Shown: positions 51,534 through 59,844 of the stretch, in pieces
Layout: the number at the start of each line of letters is the position of its first letter
How positions within the stretch are numbered: position 1 is the stretch's first letter
Origin: an uncultured bacterium
GTDB taxonomy: Bacteria; Bacillota; Clostridia; Lachnospirales; Lachnospiraceae
NCBI GenBank assembly: GCA_947073545.1
Contig: CAMTMP010000002.1
Location: 124,001-188,000, forward strand
Reading direction: 5' to 3'
DNA length: 64,000 nt
Position numbers and translations under genes: made by a program
The notes under the pieces: generated by a model
The model's input: only the letters and a program-made list of their open reading frames with translations
The model's database searches: none
What the model was told of the DNA's origin: nothing

Positions 51534-54402
51534 GGAACTCTTAGAGCGTTTTAAAGAAAATTTCATGAATATGGTCACCTCCCGGCTGCTTGTGCTTATG
51601 CTTGTAGTCGCCGGTATGGGCGGATACCTGATTTACTGGATCTTTCAGCTCCAGATCGTGAACGGGGAGCAGTATTACAATGACTTCCGGCTAAAAATCA
51701 GGAAGGAGAGGACGCTTCCCGCTACCAGAGGCAATATTCTGGACCGGAACGGCAACCTTTTAGCCTACAATGAGCTGGCTTACTCCGTCACCATCGAGGA
51801 TGTGTACGAGTCGGGAAGAGGAAAGAATGCGAAGTTAAACGATGCGATCCGCAGACTGATTGCCATGATCGAGGAGAACGGAGACCATGTGATCAGCGAT
51901 TTCCATATTGAAGTCAATAAGAACGGACAGTATGCGTACACAGTGGAAGGCACGCAGCTTTTGCGTTTTTTGGCGGACATTTACGGTTACGCCTCCATAG
52001 ATGACCTGAAAGAACGGGAGAAATCCGCAGCCCCCGAGGATGTGGTCAAATATCTTTGCGGGACAAGCCGCTACGGCATCGGCGATTATACGGACGACGA
52101 TGATTCGGACAGCTTTGTGGAGGGGCTTGGCTTTACCAAAGAGGAAGTGTTAAAGATCATCACCATCCGCTATGCCATGAGCGCCAACAGCTACCAGAGA
52201 TATATCGCCACCACGGTGGCGGAAAACGTCTCACAGGAGACGGTAGCCGTCATTATGGAGAATGCCGACAGTTTGGACGGCGTTTCCATCGCGGAGGGAA
52301 CGATCCGCAAATATAACGAAAGCATCTATTATGCGCAGGTGATCGGCTATACGGGCCGGGTGGCGCAGGAGGAACTGCAGGAGCTGCAGGCGCAGGATCC
52401 CACTTATGATCTGAATGATACCGTGGGAAAATCCGGGATCGAAGCTTCTATGGAGATGGAGCTGCAAGGCAAAAAGGGATCCGAGACCGTGTACGTGGAC
52501 AATATGGGTAAGGTGGTGGAGACAAGCGACCGGGTGGAGCCGGCGGCGGGTAACGATATCGTGCTGACGCTGGATACTGAGCTTCAGAAAGCCTGTTATC
52601 ATATTCTGGAATCCAAGCTTGCGGCCATTCTTTTGAATAAGATAGAGAATATCAGGGAATATACGCCTCCGGAGGGGGGCAGCGGAGGAAATATCCCCAT
52701 TCCGATCTACGATGTGTATTATGCTTGCATCAACAACAATGTAATTGATACCACCCATTTTACGTCGGAGTATGCGGGCGATACGGAAAAGGCTGTGCAG
52801 GCGGCTTATCTGGATAAAAAGGCGCGTGTTTTCGCCACTTTACAGGATGAACTGACTGAGAGCTGCACTCCATACGAGGCCTTGACGGAAGAGTACCAGG
52901 TCTACGAGAGCTATGTGGCGGCGGCTCTGTATGAACGCGATATTCTGATGGAGGATGTGGTGGATAAGACCGACGCCACCTACATCGCATGGACGAAGGA
53001 TGAAGTCATCAGTTTAAATGAGTATTTAAACTACGCTATTGCACAGAACTGGATCAATGTCTCCAAACTGGATATAGACTCGCGTTATTCCGATTCCGTG
53101 GAGATTTACAATAAGATTCTTGAGTATATTTTCGATATCCTCGACCGGGATTTGGACTTTGACAAGAAAATTTACCGCTACATGATACTGAGCGACGAGA
53201 TCACCGGACGGCAGATCTGTGAGCTTCTTATGGAGCAGTATGTTGTGGAACCCTCCGAAGAGGAAATCGCACAGTTCAGGACAGGGGCGGTGACGCCGTA
53301 CACCTTTATGCGAAACCGCATAGAAAATTTGGAGCTGACACCGGCTCAGCTTGCCCTTGATCCCTATTCCGGCTCTATTGTGGTCACGGATGTAAATTCG
53401 GGAGATGTGCTTGCCATTTCCTCCTATCCGAGCTATGACAATAACCGGATGGCAAACGGCGTGGACGCTGCTTACTTTGCAAGCCTGAGGAATGATTTGT
53501 CGAGTCCCATGCTAAACTATGCGACCCAGCAGCGGACGGCGCCCGGTTCTACCTTTAAGCCGGTATCCGCCACGGCGGGGCTCTTGGAGGGCGTGATTAC
53601 CCTGACGGACAGCATTACCTGTGCCGGTATTTTTGACAAGGTATCCCCGCCGGCACGATGTCATATTTATCCTGGCGCCCACGGTTCCTTAAATATAACA
53701 GGAGGTATCCGATACTCCTGTAATTCCTATTTCTACGAGGTGGGTTACCGCCTTGGGATTGTGGGAGACACTTACAATGACAGCGTTGGTTTGAATAAGC
53801 TGGCAAAATATGCAGATATGTACGGCCTTTCGGAAACTTCCGGCATTGAGATTGAGGAGTATGCGCCCGGTATATCCGATCTGGACGCGGTTCGCTCCGC
53901 CATCGGACACGGCACCAACAACTACACTACGGCAGGGCTTGCGCGATATGTTACAACCGTCGCAAACAGTGGAACATGTTATAATTTAACATTGGTAGAC
54001 AAGGTTAAAGATCAGAGCGGCGGTCTGATCCGAAATAATACAGCCACGGTCCGCAACCGGATTGATATGGATCCGGCATACTGGAATGCCATTCATATGG
54101 GAATGCGTCAGGTAGTTGAGAACAAGGCGTACTTTGCCGATCTGGACGTGAATGTGGCCGGTAAGACGGGTACGGCACAGGAGAGCAGAAACCGCCCGAA
54201 CCACGCGCTGTTTATCAGCTATGCGCCCTATGAGGCGCCGGAAATATCGTTGACGGTGCGTGTGGCTAACGGTTATACATCCGACTATGCGGCACAAATT
54301 GCAAAGGATGTGTATGAATACTACTACGGATTGAAGGAAGAAGACGAAATCATTACCGGTACGGCGGGCGAGCTGGAAGGCGGCGCAATCAATGCCGACT
54401 AG
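51526..54402 (+). CDS. mrdA: Elongation class B penicillin-binding protein PBP2
   Basis: A 958-residue transpeptidase of the elongasome. N-terminal membrane helix (about 17-37), dimerisation domain starting LPATRGNILDRNGNLLAYNE, and transpeptidase domain with SxxK in PGSTFKPVSA (about 676), SxN as SCNSYF and KTG in AGKTGTAQ. Between LTLDTELQKACYHI (about 345) and LDPYSGSIVVTDV (about 610) lies an insertion of some 240 mostly helical residues absent from E. coli PBP2. TTG start with GGAG and GGAAAG upstream; it overlaps mreD by 8 bases. mrdA is the family name for this partner of RodA. Confidence 0.94.
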   Translation: MFEELLERFKENFMNMVTSRLLVLMLVVAGMGGYLIYWIFQLQIVNGEQYYNDFRLKIRKERTLPATRGNILDRNGNLLAYNELAYSVTIEDVYESGRGKNAKLNDAIRRLIAMIEENGDHVISDFHIEVNKNGQYAYTVEGTQLLRFLADIYGYASIDDLKEREKSAAPEDVVKYLCGTSRYGIGDYTDDDDSDSFVEGLGFTKEEVLKIITIRYAMSANSYQRYIATTVAENVSQETVAVIMENADSLDGVSIAEGTIRKYNESIYYAQVIGYTGRVAQEELQELQAQDPTYDLNDTVGKSGIEASMEMELQGKKGSETVYVDNMGKVVETSDRVEPAAGNDIVLTLDTELQKACYHILESKLAAILLNKIENIREYTPPEGGSGGNIPIPIYDVYYACINNNVIDTTHFTSEYAGDTEKAVQAAYLDKKARVFATLQDELTESCTPYEALTEEYQVYESYVAAALYERDILMEDVVDKTDATYIAWTKDEVISLNEYLNYAIAQNWINVSKLDIDSRYSDSVEIYNKILEYIFDILDRDLDFDKKIYRYMILSDEITGRQICELLMEQYVVEPSEEEIAQFRTGAVTPYTFMRNRIENLELTPAQLALDPYSGSIVVTDVNSGDVLAISSYPSYDNNRMANGVDAAYFASLRNDLSSPMLNYATQQRTAPGSTFKPVSATAGLLEGVITLTDSITCAGIFDKVSPPARCHIYPGAHGSLNITGGIRYSCNSYFYEVGYRLGIVGDTYNDSVGLNKLAKYADMYGLSETSGIEIEEYAPGISDLDAVRSAIGHGTNNYTTAGLARYVTTVANSGTCYNLTLVDKVKDQSGGLIRNNTATVRNRIDMDPAYWNAIHMGMRQVVENKAYFADLDVNVAGKTGTAQESRNRPNHALFISYAPYEAPEISLTVRVANGYTSDYAAQIAKDVYEYYYGLKEEDEIITGTAGELEGGAINAD

Positions 54403-54434
54403 GAGCCGGACGATATGAAAATTGAGGTGTGAGT

Positions 54435-55115
54435 ATGAAAAACGCAGTAATAATCAAGAGCTTTCCGAACGGGCTTTCCATCTTTCTGGACAGCGAAATC
54501 CCCTTTTCGCAGCTTCTTACGGAAATCGCGGTGAAGTTCAGCGAATCCGCTAATTTCTTCAAGGATGCAAGCATGGTGCTCTCCTTTGAGGGCAGGGTGC
54601 TGTCTGATCAGGAGGAGCGTCAGCTTGTGGACACGATTTCAGCCAATTCCAGGCTGAACATTGTCTGCATCATGGGAAAGGATGAGGCGACGGACCGGAA
54701 TTTTGTGAAAGCGCTGCAACAGCTTTCCTTCCATCAGGATGTGCTGGAGAATGCGGGACAGTTCTATAAGGGAACGTTAAAGGACGGCCAGATCCTGGAG
54801 ACGGAAAACAGCATTATTGTGCTGGGGGACGTTTATCCGGGGGCGTGTATCATATCCAGCAAGGATATTGTCGTGCTCGGAGGACTCTACGGACAAGCCT
54901 ACGCCGGCGGAAACGGCGAGGAAGGGCATTTCGTAGTGGCGCTTGAAATGTCGCCGGAAAAGTTAAAGATAGGCGATTTCAAATATAAAACATCAGAGAA
55001 ACAGAGTAAATGGTCGATCAAACCGAAGATTCAGCCAAAAATTGCTTATGTGAGGGACGCCAGAGTTTTCATGGAGCCGATTACCAAAGAATTACTGAAC
55101 GATCTGCCGTTCTAA
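54435..55115 (+). CDS. minC: Septum site-determining protein MinC
   Basis: A 226-residue inhibitor of FtsZ polymerisation. The N-terminal domain starts NAVIIKSFPNGLSIFLDSEI; the C-terminal beta-helix domain has GTLKDGQILETENSIIVLGDVYPG and IVVLGGLYGQAYAG, characteristic of MinC. The ATG at 54435 has GAGGTG six bases upstream. It is the first min gene after PBP2. A structured element separates it from minD. Confidence 0.93.
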   Translation: MKNAVIIKSFPNGLSIFLDSEIPFSQLLTEIAVKFSESANFFKDASMVLSFEGRVLSDQEERQLVDTISANSRLNIVCIMGKDEATDRNFVKALQQLSFHQDVLENAGQFYKGTLKDGQILETENSIIVLGDVYPGACIISSKDIVVLGGLYGQAYAGGNGEEGHFVVALEMSPEKLKIGDFKYKTSEKQSKWSIKPKIQPKIAYVRDARVFMEPITKELLNDLPF

Positions 55116-55117
55116 AA

Positions 55118-55270
55118 GTTCAGCCATGCTCTGTAAAAATGGGCGAATCATGCTCGCATGAATGAGCCATCTTTACAGAGCATGAGCGGAGCGCCATCTC
55201 ATGAGCAAAGTTAACTGCGTAAGCAGTGGGAAAGCGCCGCAGGCGCCTTTGCGAATGGCGCGGGCTGAAC
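55118..55270 (+). repeat. Structured intergenic element E5 (153 bp, family A)
   Basis: Outer helix GTTCAGCC (55118-55125) with GGCTGAAC (55263-55270); a 12-bp arm ATGCTCTGTAAA/TTTACAGAGCAT (55126-55137 with 55172-55183) tipped by CATGctcgCATG; helix GCGCCAT/ATGGCGC; and two hairpins ACTGCgtaaGCAGT and GCGCCgcaGGCGC. It is the same length and plan as E1. It begins 2 bases after the minC stop and ends 56 bases before the minD ATG. Confidence 0.85.
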
Positions 55271-55326
55271 GATGTGGGCGGAAAGGTTCAGTAGACGATA
55301 ACAATTCATGTAATGGAGGACTTGCT

Positions 55327-56118
55327 ATGAGTGAAGTGATTGTCGTCACGTCAGGGAAAGGCGGGGTGGGAAAGACCACCACCTCTGCAAACGTTGGAAC
55401 AGGTCTGGCAGCTATGGGGAAGAAGGTCATTCTAATCGATACGGATATCGGCCTTCGCAATCTGGATGTGGTCATGGGTTTGGAGAACCGGATTGTGTAC
55501 AATCTGGTGGATGTGGTGGAGGGAAACTGCCGCATCAAACAGGCGATTATACGGGACAAGCGTTATCCGACCCTGTTTCTTCTGCCGTCGGCGCAGACAA
55601 AGGATAAGAGCTCGGTCAATCCCTCCCAGATGGTGCGCATGATCAGCCACCTGCGGGATCAGTTTGATTATATCATTCTGGACTGTCCGGCAGGGATTGA
55701 ACAGGGATTCCAGAATGCCATCGCGGGCGCGGACAGGGCCCTTGTGGTCACTACGCCGGAAGTTTCCGCGATCCGGGATGCGGACAGGATCATCGGGCTT
55801 TTAGAAGCGAATGAAATACATAAGATGGATCTGATTATCAACCGAATAAGGCAGGATATGATAAGAAGGGGCGATATGATGTCCTCGGAGGATGTGGTGG
55901 ATATTTTATCGCTGCCCCTGATCGGAAGGGTGCCGGATGATGAAAACGTGGTGATAGCCACAAATCAGGGAGAGCCGTTAGTCGGAAGCAATACCATGGC
56001 GGGTAAGGCATACCAGAATATTTGTTACCGGATCATAGGAGAGGATGTCCCTTTCATGGATTTTGATAAGGGCGTCTCGTTCTGGACGAGAGTAACGGGT
56101 ATTTTCCATAAAGGTTAG
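55327..56118 (+). CDS. minD: Septum site-determining ATPase MinD
   Basis: A 263-residue membrane-associated ATPase that positions MinC. The deviant Walker A is SGKGGVGKTTTSANVG, followed by LIDTDIGLRNLDVVMGLENRIV and DCPAGIEQGF. The C-terminal amphipathic helix usual in MinD (DFDKGVSFWTRVTGIF) binds membrane. The ATG at 55327 with GGAGG seven bases upstream is used; earlier in-frame starts lie in element E5. Confidence 0.97.
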   Translation: MSEVIVVTSGKGGVGKTTTSANVGTGLAAMGKKVILIDTDIGLRNLDVVMGLENRIVYNLVDVVEGNCRIKQAIIRDKRYPTLFLLPSAQTKDKSSVNPSQMVRMISHLRDQFDYIILDCPAGIEQGFQNAIAGADRALVVTTPEVSAIRDADRIIGLLEANEIHKMDLIINRIRQDMIRRGDMMSSEDVVDILSLPLIGRVPDDENVVIATNQGEPLVGSNTMAGKAYQNICYRIIGEDVPFMDFDKGVSFWTRVTGIFHKG

Positions 56119-56129
56119 GGGGGATCAGC

Positions 56130-56393
56130 GTGTTTAAAAATCTGTTGAAACGGAAAAGCTCCAGAGAAATAGCCAAAGACCGGCTGAAAATACTGCTTAT
56201 CTCCGACAGAGTCAACTGTTCGCAGGAGATGATGGAGATGATTAAGAACGATATCGCCAAGGTGATATCCAAGTACATGAAGATAGATGCCCAGAGCATG
56301 GAGATCCAGATTACACAGACAAGCGGTAAGGGACACGGGATCAAGAATCCGACGCTCTACGCGAATATACCGATACTTGATTTAAAACAATAA
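56130..56393 (+). CDS. minE: Cell division topological specificity factor MinE
   Basis: An 87-residue protein that drives MinD release. The family start MFKNLLKRKSSREIAKDRLKIL and the later TSGKGHGIKNPTLYANIPI are diagnostic. GTG start with GGGGGGATCAGC upstream, 11 bases after minD. A complete MinCDE set with MinE, rather than DivIVA/MinJ, occurs in many Clostridia and suggests pole-to-pole oscillation. Confidence 0.93.
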   Translation: MFKNLLKRKSSREIAKDRLKILLISDRVNCSQEMMEMIKNDIAKVISKYMKIDAQSMEIQITQTSGKGHGIKNPTLYANIPILDLKQ

Positions 56394-56398
56394 CAAAA

Positions 56399-56529
56399 CG
56401 TCGCTAGGCAGCGACGATTCAGAGAATGCTTCGCATTCTCCTTGAATGGTTTGCACTGTCGCAATTTACTAAAAAATAACAAATCGAGCTTTGCTCGATT
56501 GCGAGGACTGCCTGCAGCAGCCTCGGCAG
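56399..56529 (+). repeat. Structured intergenic element E6 in the rodA leader (family C)
   Basis: Hairpins in order: CGTCGCT/AGCGACG (56399-56416); GAGAATGC/GCATTCTC (56422-56440) inside ATTCA/TGAAT; AATCGAGC/GCTCGATT (56482-56500); and GAGG-a-CTGC with GCAG-CCTC (56503-56524). The last two match the plan of E7 and E10, including a bulged A. Confidence 0.7.
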
Positions 56530-56572
56530 GAAAAGACAATAGTTTTCGATACAACAGGATGAAGGAAGTTAT

Positions 56573-57694
56573 ATGCTGAAACATTACCACATCAGGGACT
56601 ATGATTTTAAATTAATCATTTTGGTGGTAGCGCTCACGGTAGTGGGCGTTCTTGCCATCGGCAGCGCCAAGGAATCTTTGCAGTCCAGGCAGCTTGCCGG
56701 AGCCGTTTTCGGCTTTTTTCTGATGCTTGTTTTGTCCCTGTTTGACTATTCGGTGATTCTTAGGTTTTACTGGATCATGTACGCGGCAAATCTTGTCCTT
56801 TTGTATCTGGTAAGAGCGATCGGCGTGACGGTGGGCGGTGCCCAGCGTTGGCTGAATCTCTTTGGCATCCAGTTCCAGCCCTCGGAGACGGCCAAGATTC
56901 TGTTGATTTTATTCTTTGCACAGTTTATCATGAAACATAAGGAAGAGATGGGGACGCTAAAGATTGTCGGGGGCTGTGTCCTGCTGTTTGTTCCTTCCAT
57001 CGTTTTGATCTTAAGCCAGCCGGATTTGTCCACCAGTATCATGGTGGTGATTCTGTTCTGTGTGGTGATGTTTGTGGGCGGCGTAAGCTGGAAATATGTG
57101 ATTCTTGCCATTTCCGTGGCGGTGCCGGCCTTTATCATCGCGCTGACGCTGATTTTGCAGCCGGAGCAGGAAATCCTTAACGATTTCCAGCAGAGGCGTA
57201 TTCTGGCATGGCTTTATCCGGACCAATACTCCGATACGGAAGCGTACCAGCAGAATAATTCCATGATGGCCATAGGTTCCGGTATGCTCTACGGGAAAGG
57301 CTACAACACCAACGAAATCAGTTCCGTAAAAAACGGCAATTTTATCGCGGAGGTGGAGACGGACTTTATTTATGCGGTCATTGGCGAAGAATTTGGGTTT
57401 GTAGGTGGCTGTGTGGTAATTGTGTTATTGATTTTCATCTCATTTGAATGTATTATGGTAGCTAGGAAGGCAAAAGATCTGGCAGGTACGATTATCGCGG
57501 CGGGGGTTGCGGCGTTAATTGGCTTTCAGGGGATGCTTAACATTGCGGTGGCTACCGGCGCGAGTCCGAATACGGGTATTCCGCTTCCGTTTGTCAGCTA
57601 TGGGTTGACTTCGGTGGTCAGTCTTTATATCGGAGTCGGGTTTGTGCTGAATATACGGCTGCAATGTAAAAATGACAGGGGTGTTAGCAAATGA
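56573..57694 (+). CDS. rodA: Rod shape-determining SEDS polymerase RodA
   Basis: A 373-residue SEDS peptidoglycan glycosyltransferase, partner of PBP2. About ten helices; motifs FQPSETAKILLILFFAQFI, FIAEVETDFIYAVIGEEFG and the end TGIPLPFVSYGLTSVVSLYI. The ATG at 56573 has GAAGGA upstream. It overlaps mgsA by 4 bases (ATGA). It is the second SEDS gene in the window, the first being next to its own PBP at 26185. Confidence 0.94.
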   Translation: MLKHYHIRDYDFKLIILVVALTVVGVLAIGSAKESLQSRQLAGAVFGFFLMLVLSLFDYSVILRFYWIMYAANLVLLYLVRAIGVTVGGAQRWLNLFGIQFQPSETAKILLILFFAQFIMKHKEEMGTLKIVGGCVLLFVPSIVLILSQPDLSTSIMVVILFCVVMFVGGVSWKYVILAISVAVPAFIIALTLILQPEQEILNDFQQRRILAWLYPDQYSDTEAYQQNNSMMAIGSGMLYGKGYNTNEISSVKNGNFIAEVETDFIYAVIGEEFGFVGGCVVIVLLIFISFECIMVARKAKDLAGTIIAAGVAALIGFQGMLNIAVATGASPNTGIPLPFVSYGLTSVVSLYIGVGFVLNIRLQCKNDRGVSK

Positions 57695-58086
57695 ATATTG
57701 CGTTAATTGCACATGATGCAAAGAAAAAACTGATGCAGAATTTCTGTATCGCTTATCGGGGGATTTTGAGTAAAAACGATCTTTATGCCACGGGGACAAC
57801 GGGAAGACTGATTGAGGAAGTGACGAATCTGACTATCCACAAGTATCTGGCCGGTCATCTGGGCGGGGCACAGCAGATCGGCGCGCAGATCGAGCATAAC
57901 CAGATCGATCTGGTAATTTTCTTAAGAGATCCGCTCTATCCGAAGTCCCACGAGCCGGACGTCAATAATGTCGTTATGCTTTGTGACAGGCACAACATTC
58001 CGCTTGCTACCAATCTGGCGTCCGCGGAACTTTTGATTAAATCACTCGACAGAGGAGACATGGAGTGGCGTGAAATGTACAAATAA
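57691..58086 (+). CDS. mgsA: Methylglyoxal synthase
   Basis: A 131-residue enzyme turning dihydroxyacetone phosphate into methylglyoxal and phosphate, a bypass of lower glycolysis. It has the MgsA start MNIALIAHDAKKKLM, DLYATGTTGRLIEE, HLGGAQQIGA and FLRDPLYPKSHEPDVNNV, with the catalytic Asp and His motifs. It overlaps rodA by 4 bases and ends three bases before a tandem repeat that leads into the carboxypeptidase gene. Its location inside the shape/division operon is conserved in Lachnospiraceae, but the reason is not known. Confidence 0.92.
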   Translation: MNIALIAHDAKKKLMQNFCIAYRGILSKNDLYATGTTGRLIEEVTNLTIHKYLAGHLGGAQQIGAQIEHNQIDLVIFLRDPLYPKSHEPDVNNVVMLCDRHNIPLATNLASAELLIKSLDRGDMEWREMYK

Positions 58087-58088
58087 CA

Positions 58089-58249
58089 AATCGAACTTCG
58101 TTCGATTGCGAGATTTGCCTTTGGCAAACTCGAAGAAAAAGCAAATGATTACCAGCGTTCGATTGCGAGATTTGCCTTTGGCAGACTCGAAGAAAAAGCA
58201 AATGATTACCAGCGTTCGATTGCGGGATTTGCCTTTGGCAAACTCGGCT
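58089..58249 (+). repeat. Structured element E7, 57-bp tandem repeat (family C)
   Basis: AATCGAAC/GTTCGATT hairpin (58089-58107), then GAG-a-TTTGCC with GGCAAA-CTC. From 58099 a 57-bp unit is repeated about 2.6 times (58099, 58156, 58213), nearly identical. Because 57 is a multiple of three, each unit reads in frame as 19 residues including RLRDLPLANSKKKQMITS and supplies an in-frame ATG. It lies between mgsA and the carboxypeptidase signal peptide. Confidence 0.85.
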
Positions 58250-59236
58250 TCAAAATGTAGAAGGTTGTGCGCTTTTCTAGCGGTGGCAGCTCTCGCCCTT
58301 ACGGGGTGCGGGAGTGCGAAGTATGACATGCCTTATGAACAGCAGGGGAGTGTCAGCAGTTATCAGCTTATTAATATCGCAAACAGGGAAACGATAGAGC
58401 CTTTTGCCAAGGATCTGTGCGTGACGGCGGGCGATGTGACGGCGGGTGGACCGGATCTGCAGCAGGTGGGCGCTGCCGCACTCTTTGACACGAAGGATCT
58501 GAACACGCTGTATGCGAAAAATGCGCATAATCAAATGAATCCGGCCAGTCTGACAAAAGTGATGACGGCTCTTGTGGCTTTGAAGTACGGGTCTCCGGAT
58601 GACATCTACACCGCATCGGAAAATGTGATAATCACAGAGTCCGGCGCCGTTTTGACCGGCATCAAACCGGGAGACAGGATGACGCTGGATCAGGCGATAC
58701 ATGCGCTGCTGATCGCTTCCGGAAATGACGTCGCCGTATTGATCGCGGAAGGCGTTTCCGGTTCTTTAAGCGGCGGAACGGGTTCTGTGGAGGCATTCGT
58801 GGAGCTTATGAATCAGGAGGCGCAGGAGATCGGCGCGACGAACTGTCATTTTATGAATCCGAACGGCTTGACGCAGGAAGATCACTACGTGACGGCCTAT
58901 GACCTCTATCTGATCTTTCAAGAGGCTCTCAAATATGAGCTTTTTAACCAAATTATTCAGATGTCATCCTACAGCACCGTCTATACGGCGGCGGATGGTT
59001 CCGAAAAGACGATGGAGATGGAAAATTCAAATCTCTTTCTGCGGGGCACATATGAACCGCCCGCGAATGTGACGGTAGTGGGCGGAAAGACGGGCACTAC
59101 CAACGCGGCGGGGCACTGTCTGATCCTGCTTTCCAGAAGCAGCAGCGGGACGCCTTACATCTCCGTTATCCTGAAAGACGAGTCGAGAGAAGGGCTTTAC
59201 GGGGATATGGGTGCACTGCTCGGAATCATCAAATAA
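58202..59236 (+). CDS. D-alanyl-D-alanine carboxypeptidase lipoprotein
   Basis: A peptidoglycan-trimming S11 carboxypeptidase (DacA/DacF-like) anchored as a lipoprotein; lipobox LALTGC with Cys36 from the ATG at 58202, giving 344 residues. Motifs are SxxK in NPASLTKVMTAL, SxN in SGNDVAVLI and KTG in GGKTGTTNAAGH. The start is unsure: a GTG at 58070 (overlapping mgsA) or ATG 58145 would translate one or two more 19-residue repeat units, and an 80-residue leader before the lipobox would be unusual. The family usually has a longer C-terminal membrane anchor domain, absent here, consistent with a lipid anchor. Confidence 0.85.
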   Translation: MITSVRLRDLPLANSASKCRRLCAFLAVAALALTGCGSAKYDMPYEQQGSVSSYQLINIANRETIEPFAKDLCVTAGDVTAGGPDLQQVGAAALFDTKDLNTLYAKNAHNQMNPASLTKVMTALVALKYGSPDDIYTASENVIITESGAVLTGIKPGDRMTLDQAIHALLIASGNDVAVLIAEGVSGSLSGGTGSVEAFVELMNQEAQEIGATNCHFMNPNGLTQEDHYVTAYDLYLIFQEALKYELFNQIIQMSSYSTVYTAADGSEKTMEMENSNLFLRGTYEPPANVTVVGGKTGTTNAAGHCLILLSRSSSGTPYISVILKDESREGLYGDMGALLGIIK

Positions 59237-59241
59237 GGTAG

Positions 59242-59298
59242 TTGTTTTTTCGGGGGAGTTCCTGTATAATTGACAGTAAGATCATACAGTCATTGTAT
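59242..59298 (+). promoter_or_regulatory. Overlapping promoters upstream of the P-loop protein gene
   Basis: First, TTGTTT (59242-59247), a 17-base spacer and TATAAT (59265-59270). Second, TTGACA (59270-59275), a 17-base spacer and TTGTAT (59293-59298). Both would produce the gene at 59347; the two boxes share a base. Confidence 0.5.
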
Positions 59299-59346
59299 GG
59301 AGCAGTCAGGGCAGTAAATAATAACATACGCTAGGAGGGTATCGAC

Positions 59347-59766
59347 ATGGTTGAGTTTATTGTAGGAAGGGAAGGAAAGGGAAAGACCAAGCATTTATTA
59401 GATAAAGTAAACGCGGAGATTAAAGATGCGCAAGGCAATGTCGTGTATCTTGACAAAAGCTCGAAGCATATGTTTGAGCTGAACAACAAGATCAGGCTTA
59501 TCGACGTACCGGAGTATCTGGTGACGGACAGCGATGAATTTATCGGCTTTATCTGTGGTATTATCTCTCAGGATCATGATTTACAGAAAATGTACTTTGA
59601 CAGCTTTTTAAAGATCGCCTGCGTGGAGGCGGACGAGCTTGGGAAGGTGATTGAAAAGATTGAGAAGATCAGTGAGAAGTTCCATGTGGATTTTGTAATC
59701 AGCGTGTCACGCGATGAGAGCGAGCTTCCCGAGAATATGCGTAAAAACGTTATTGTTTCCCTCTGA
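59347..59766 (+). CDS. Small P-loop protein of unknown function
   Basis: A 139-residue cytoplasmic protein with a Walker A motif near the start (GREGKGKTKHLLDKV, residues 7-21) and a possible strand ending in NVVYLDKSS. It also has DFVISVSRDESELPENMRK near the end. It is too short for a full ABC or AAA+ ATPase and has been labelled PilT-like in related genomes, but no pilus genes are near. AGGAGG precedes the ATG by about 10 bases, and a terminator follows, so it is probably monocistronic. Confidence 0.75.
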   Translation: MVEFIVGREGKGKTKHLLDKVNAEIKDAQGNVVYLDKSSKHMFELNNKIRLIDVPEYLVTDSDEFIGFICGIISQDHDLQKMYFDSFLKIACVEADELGKVIEKIEKISEKFHVDFVISVSRDESELPENMRKNVIVSL

Positions 59767-59800
59767 TATTTACATAGTCAATATAAAAAATGATATAAAA

Positions 59801-59824
59801 CCTCGGAGGCTTTTCCGGGGTTTT
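59801..59824 (+). terminator. Terminator after the P-loop gene
   Basis: CCTCGGA (59801-59807) and TCCGGGG (59814-59820) pair with one wobble, followed by TTTT. Confidence 0.65.
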
Positions 59825-59844
59825 ACCTTTGTGGAGAATATTTT

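Noticed and set aside
55201..55326. N-terminal extension of minD from an upstream start
   Set aside because: It would translate element E5 and lacks a ribosome binding site; MinD proteins begin at the position of the ATG at 55327.
58089..58249. Tandem repeat considered as a CRISPR array
   Set aside because: Units are directly adjacent with no unique spacers, and they run into a coding frame; no cas genes are present.
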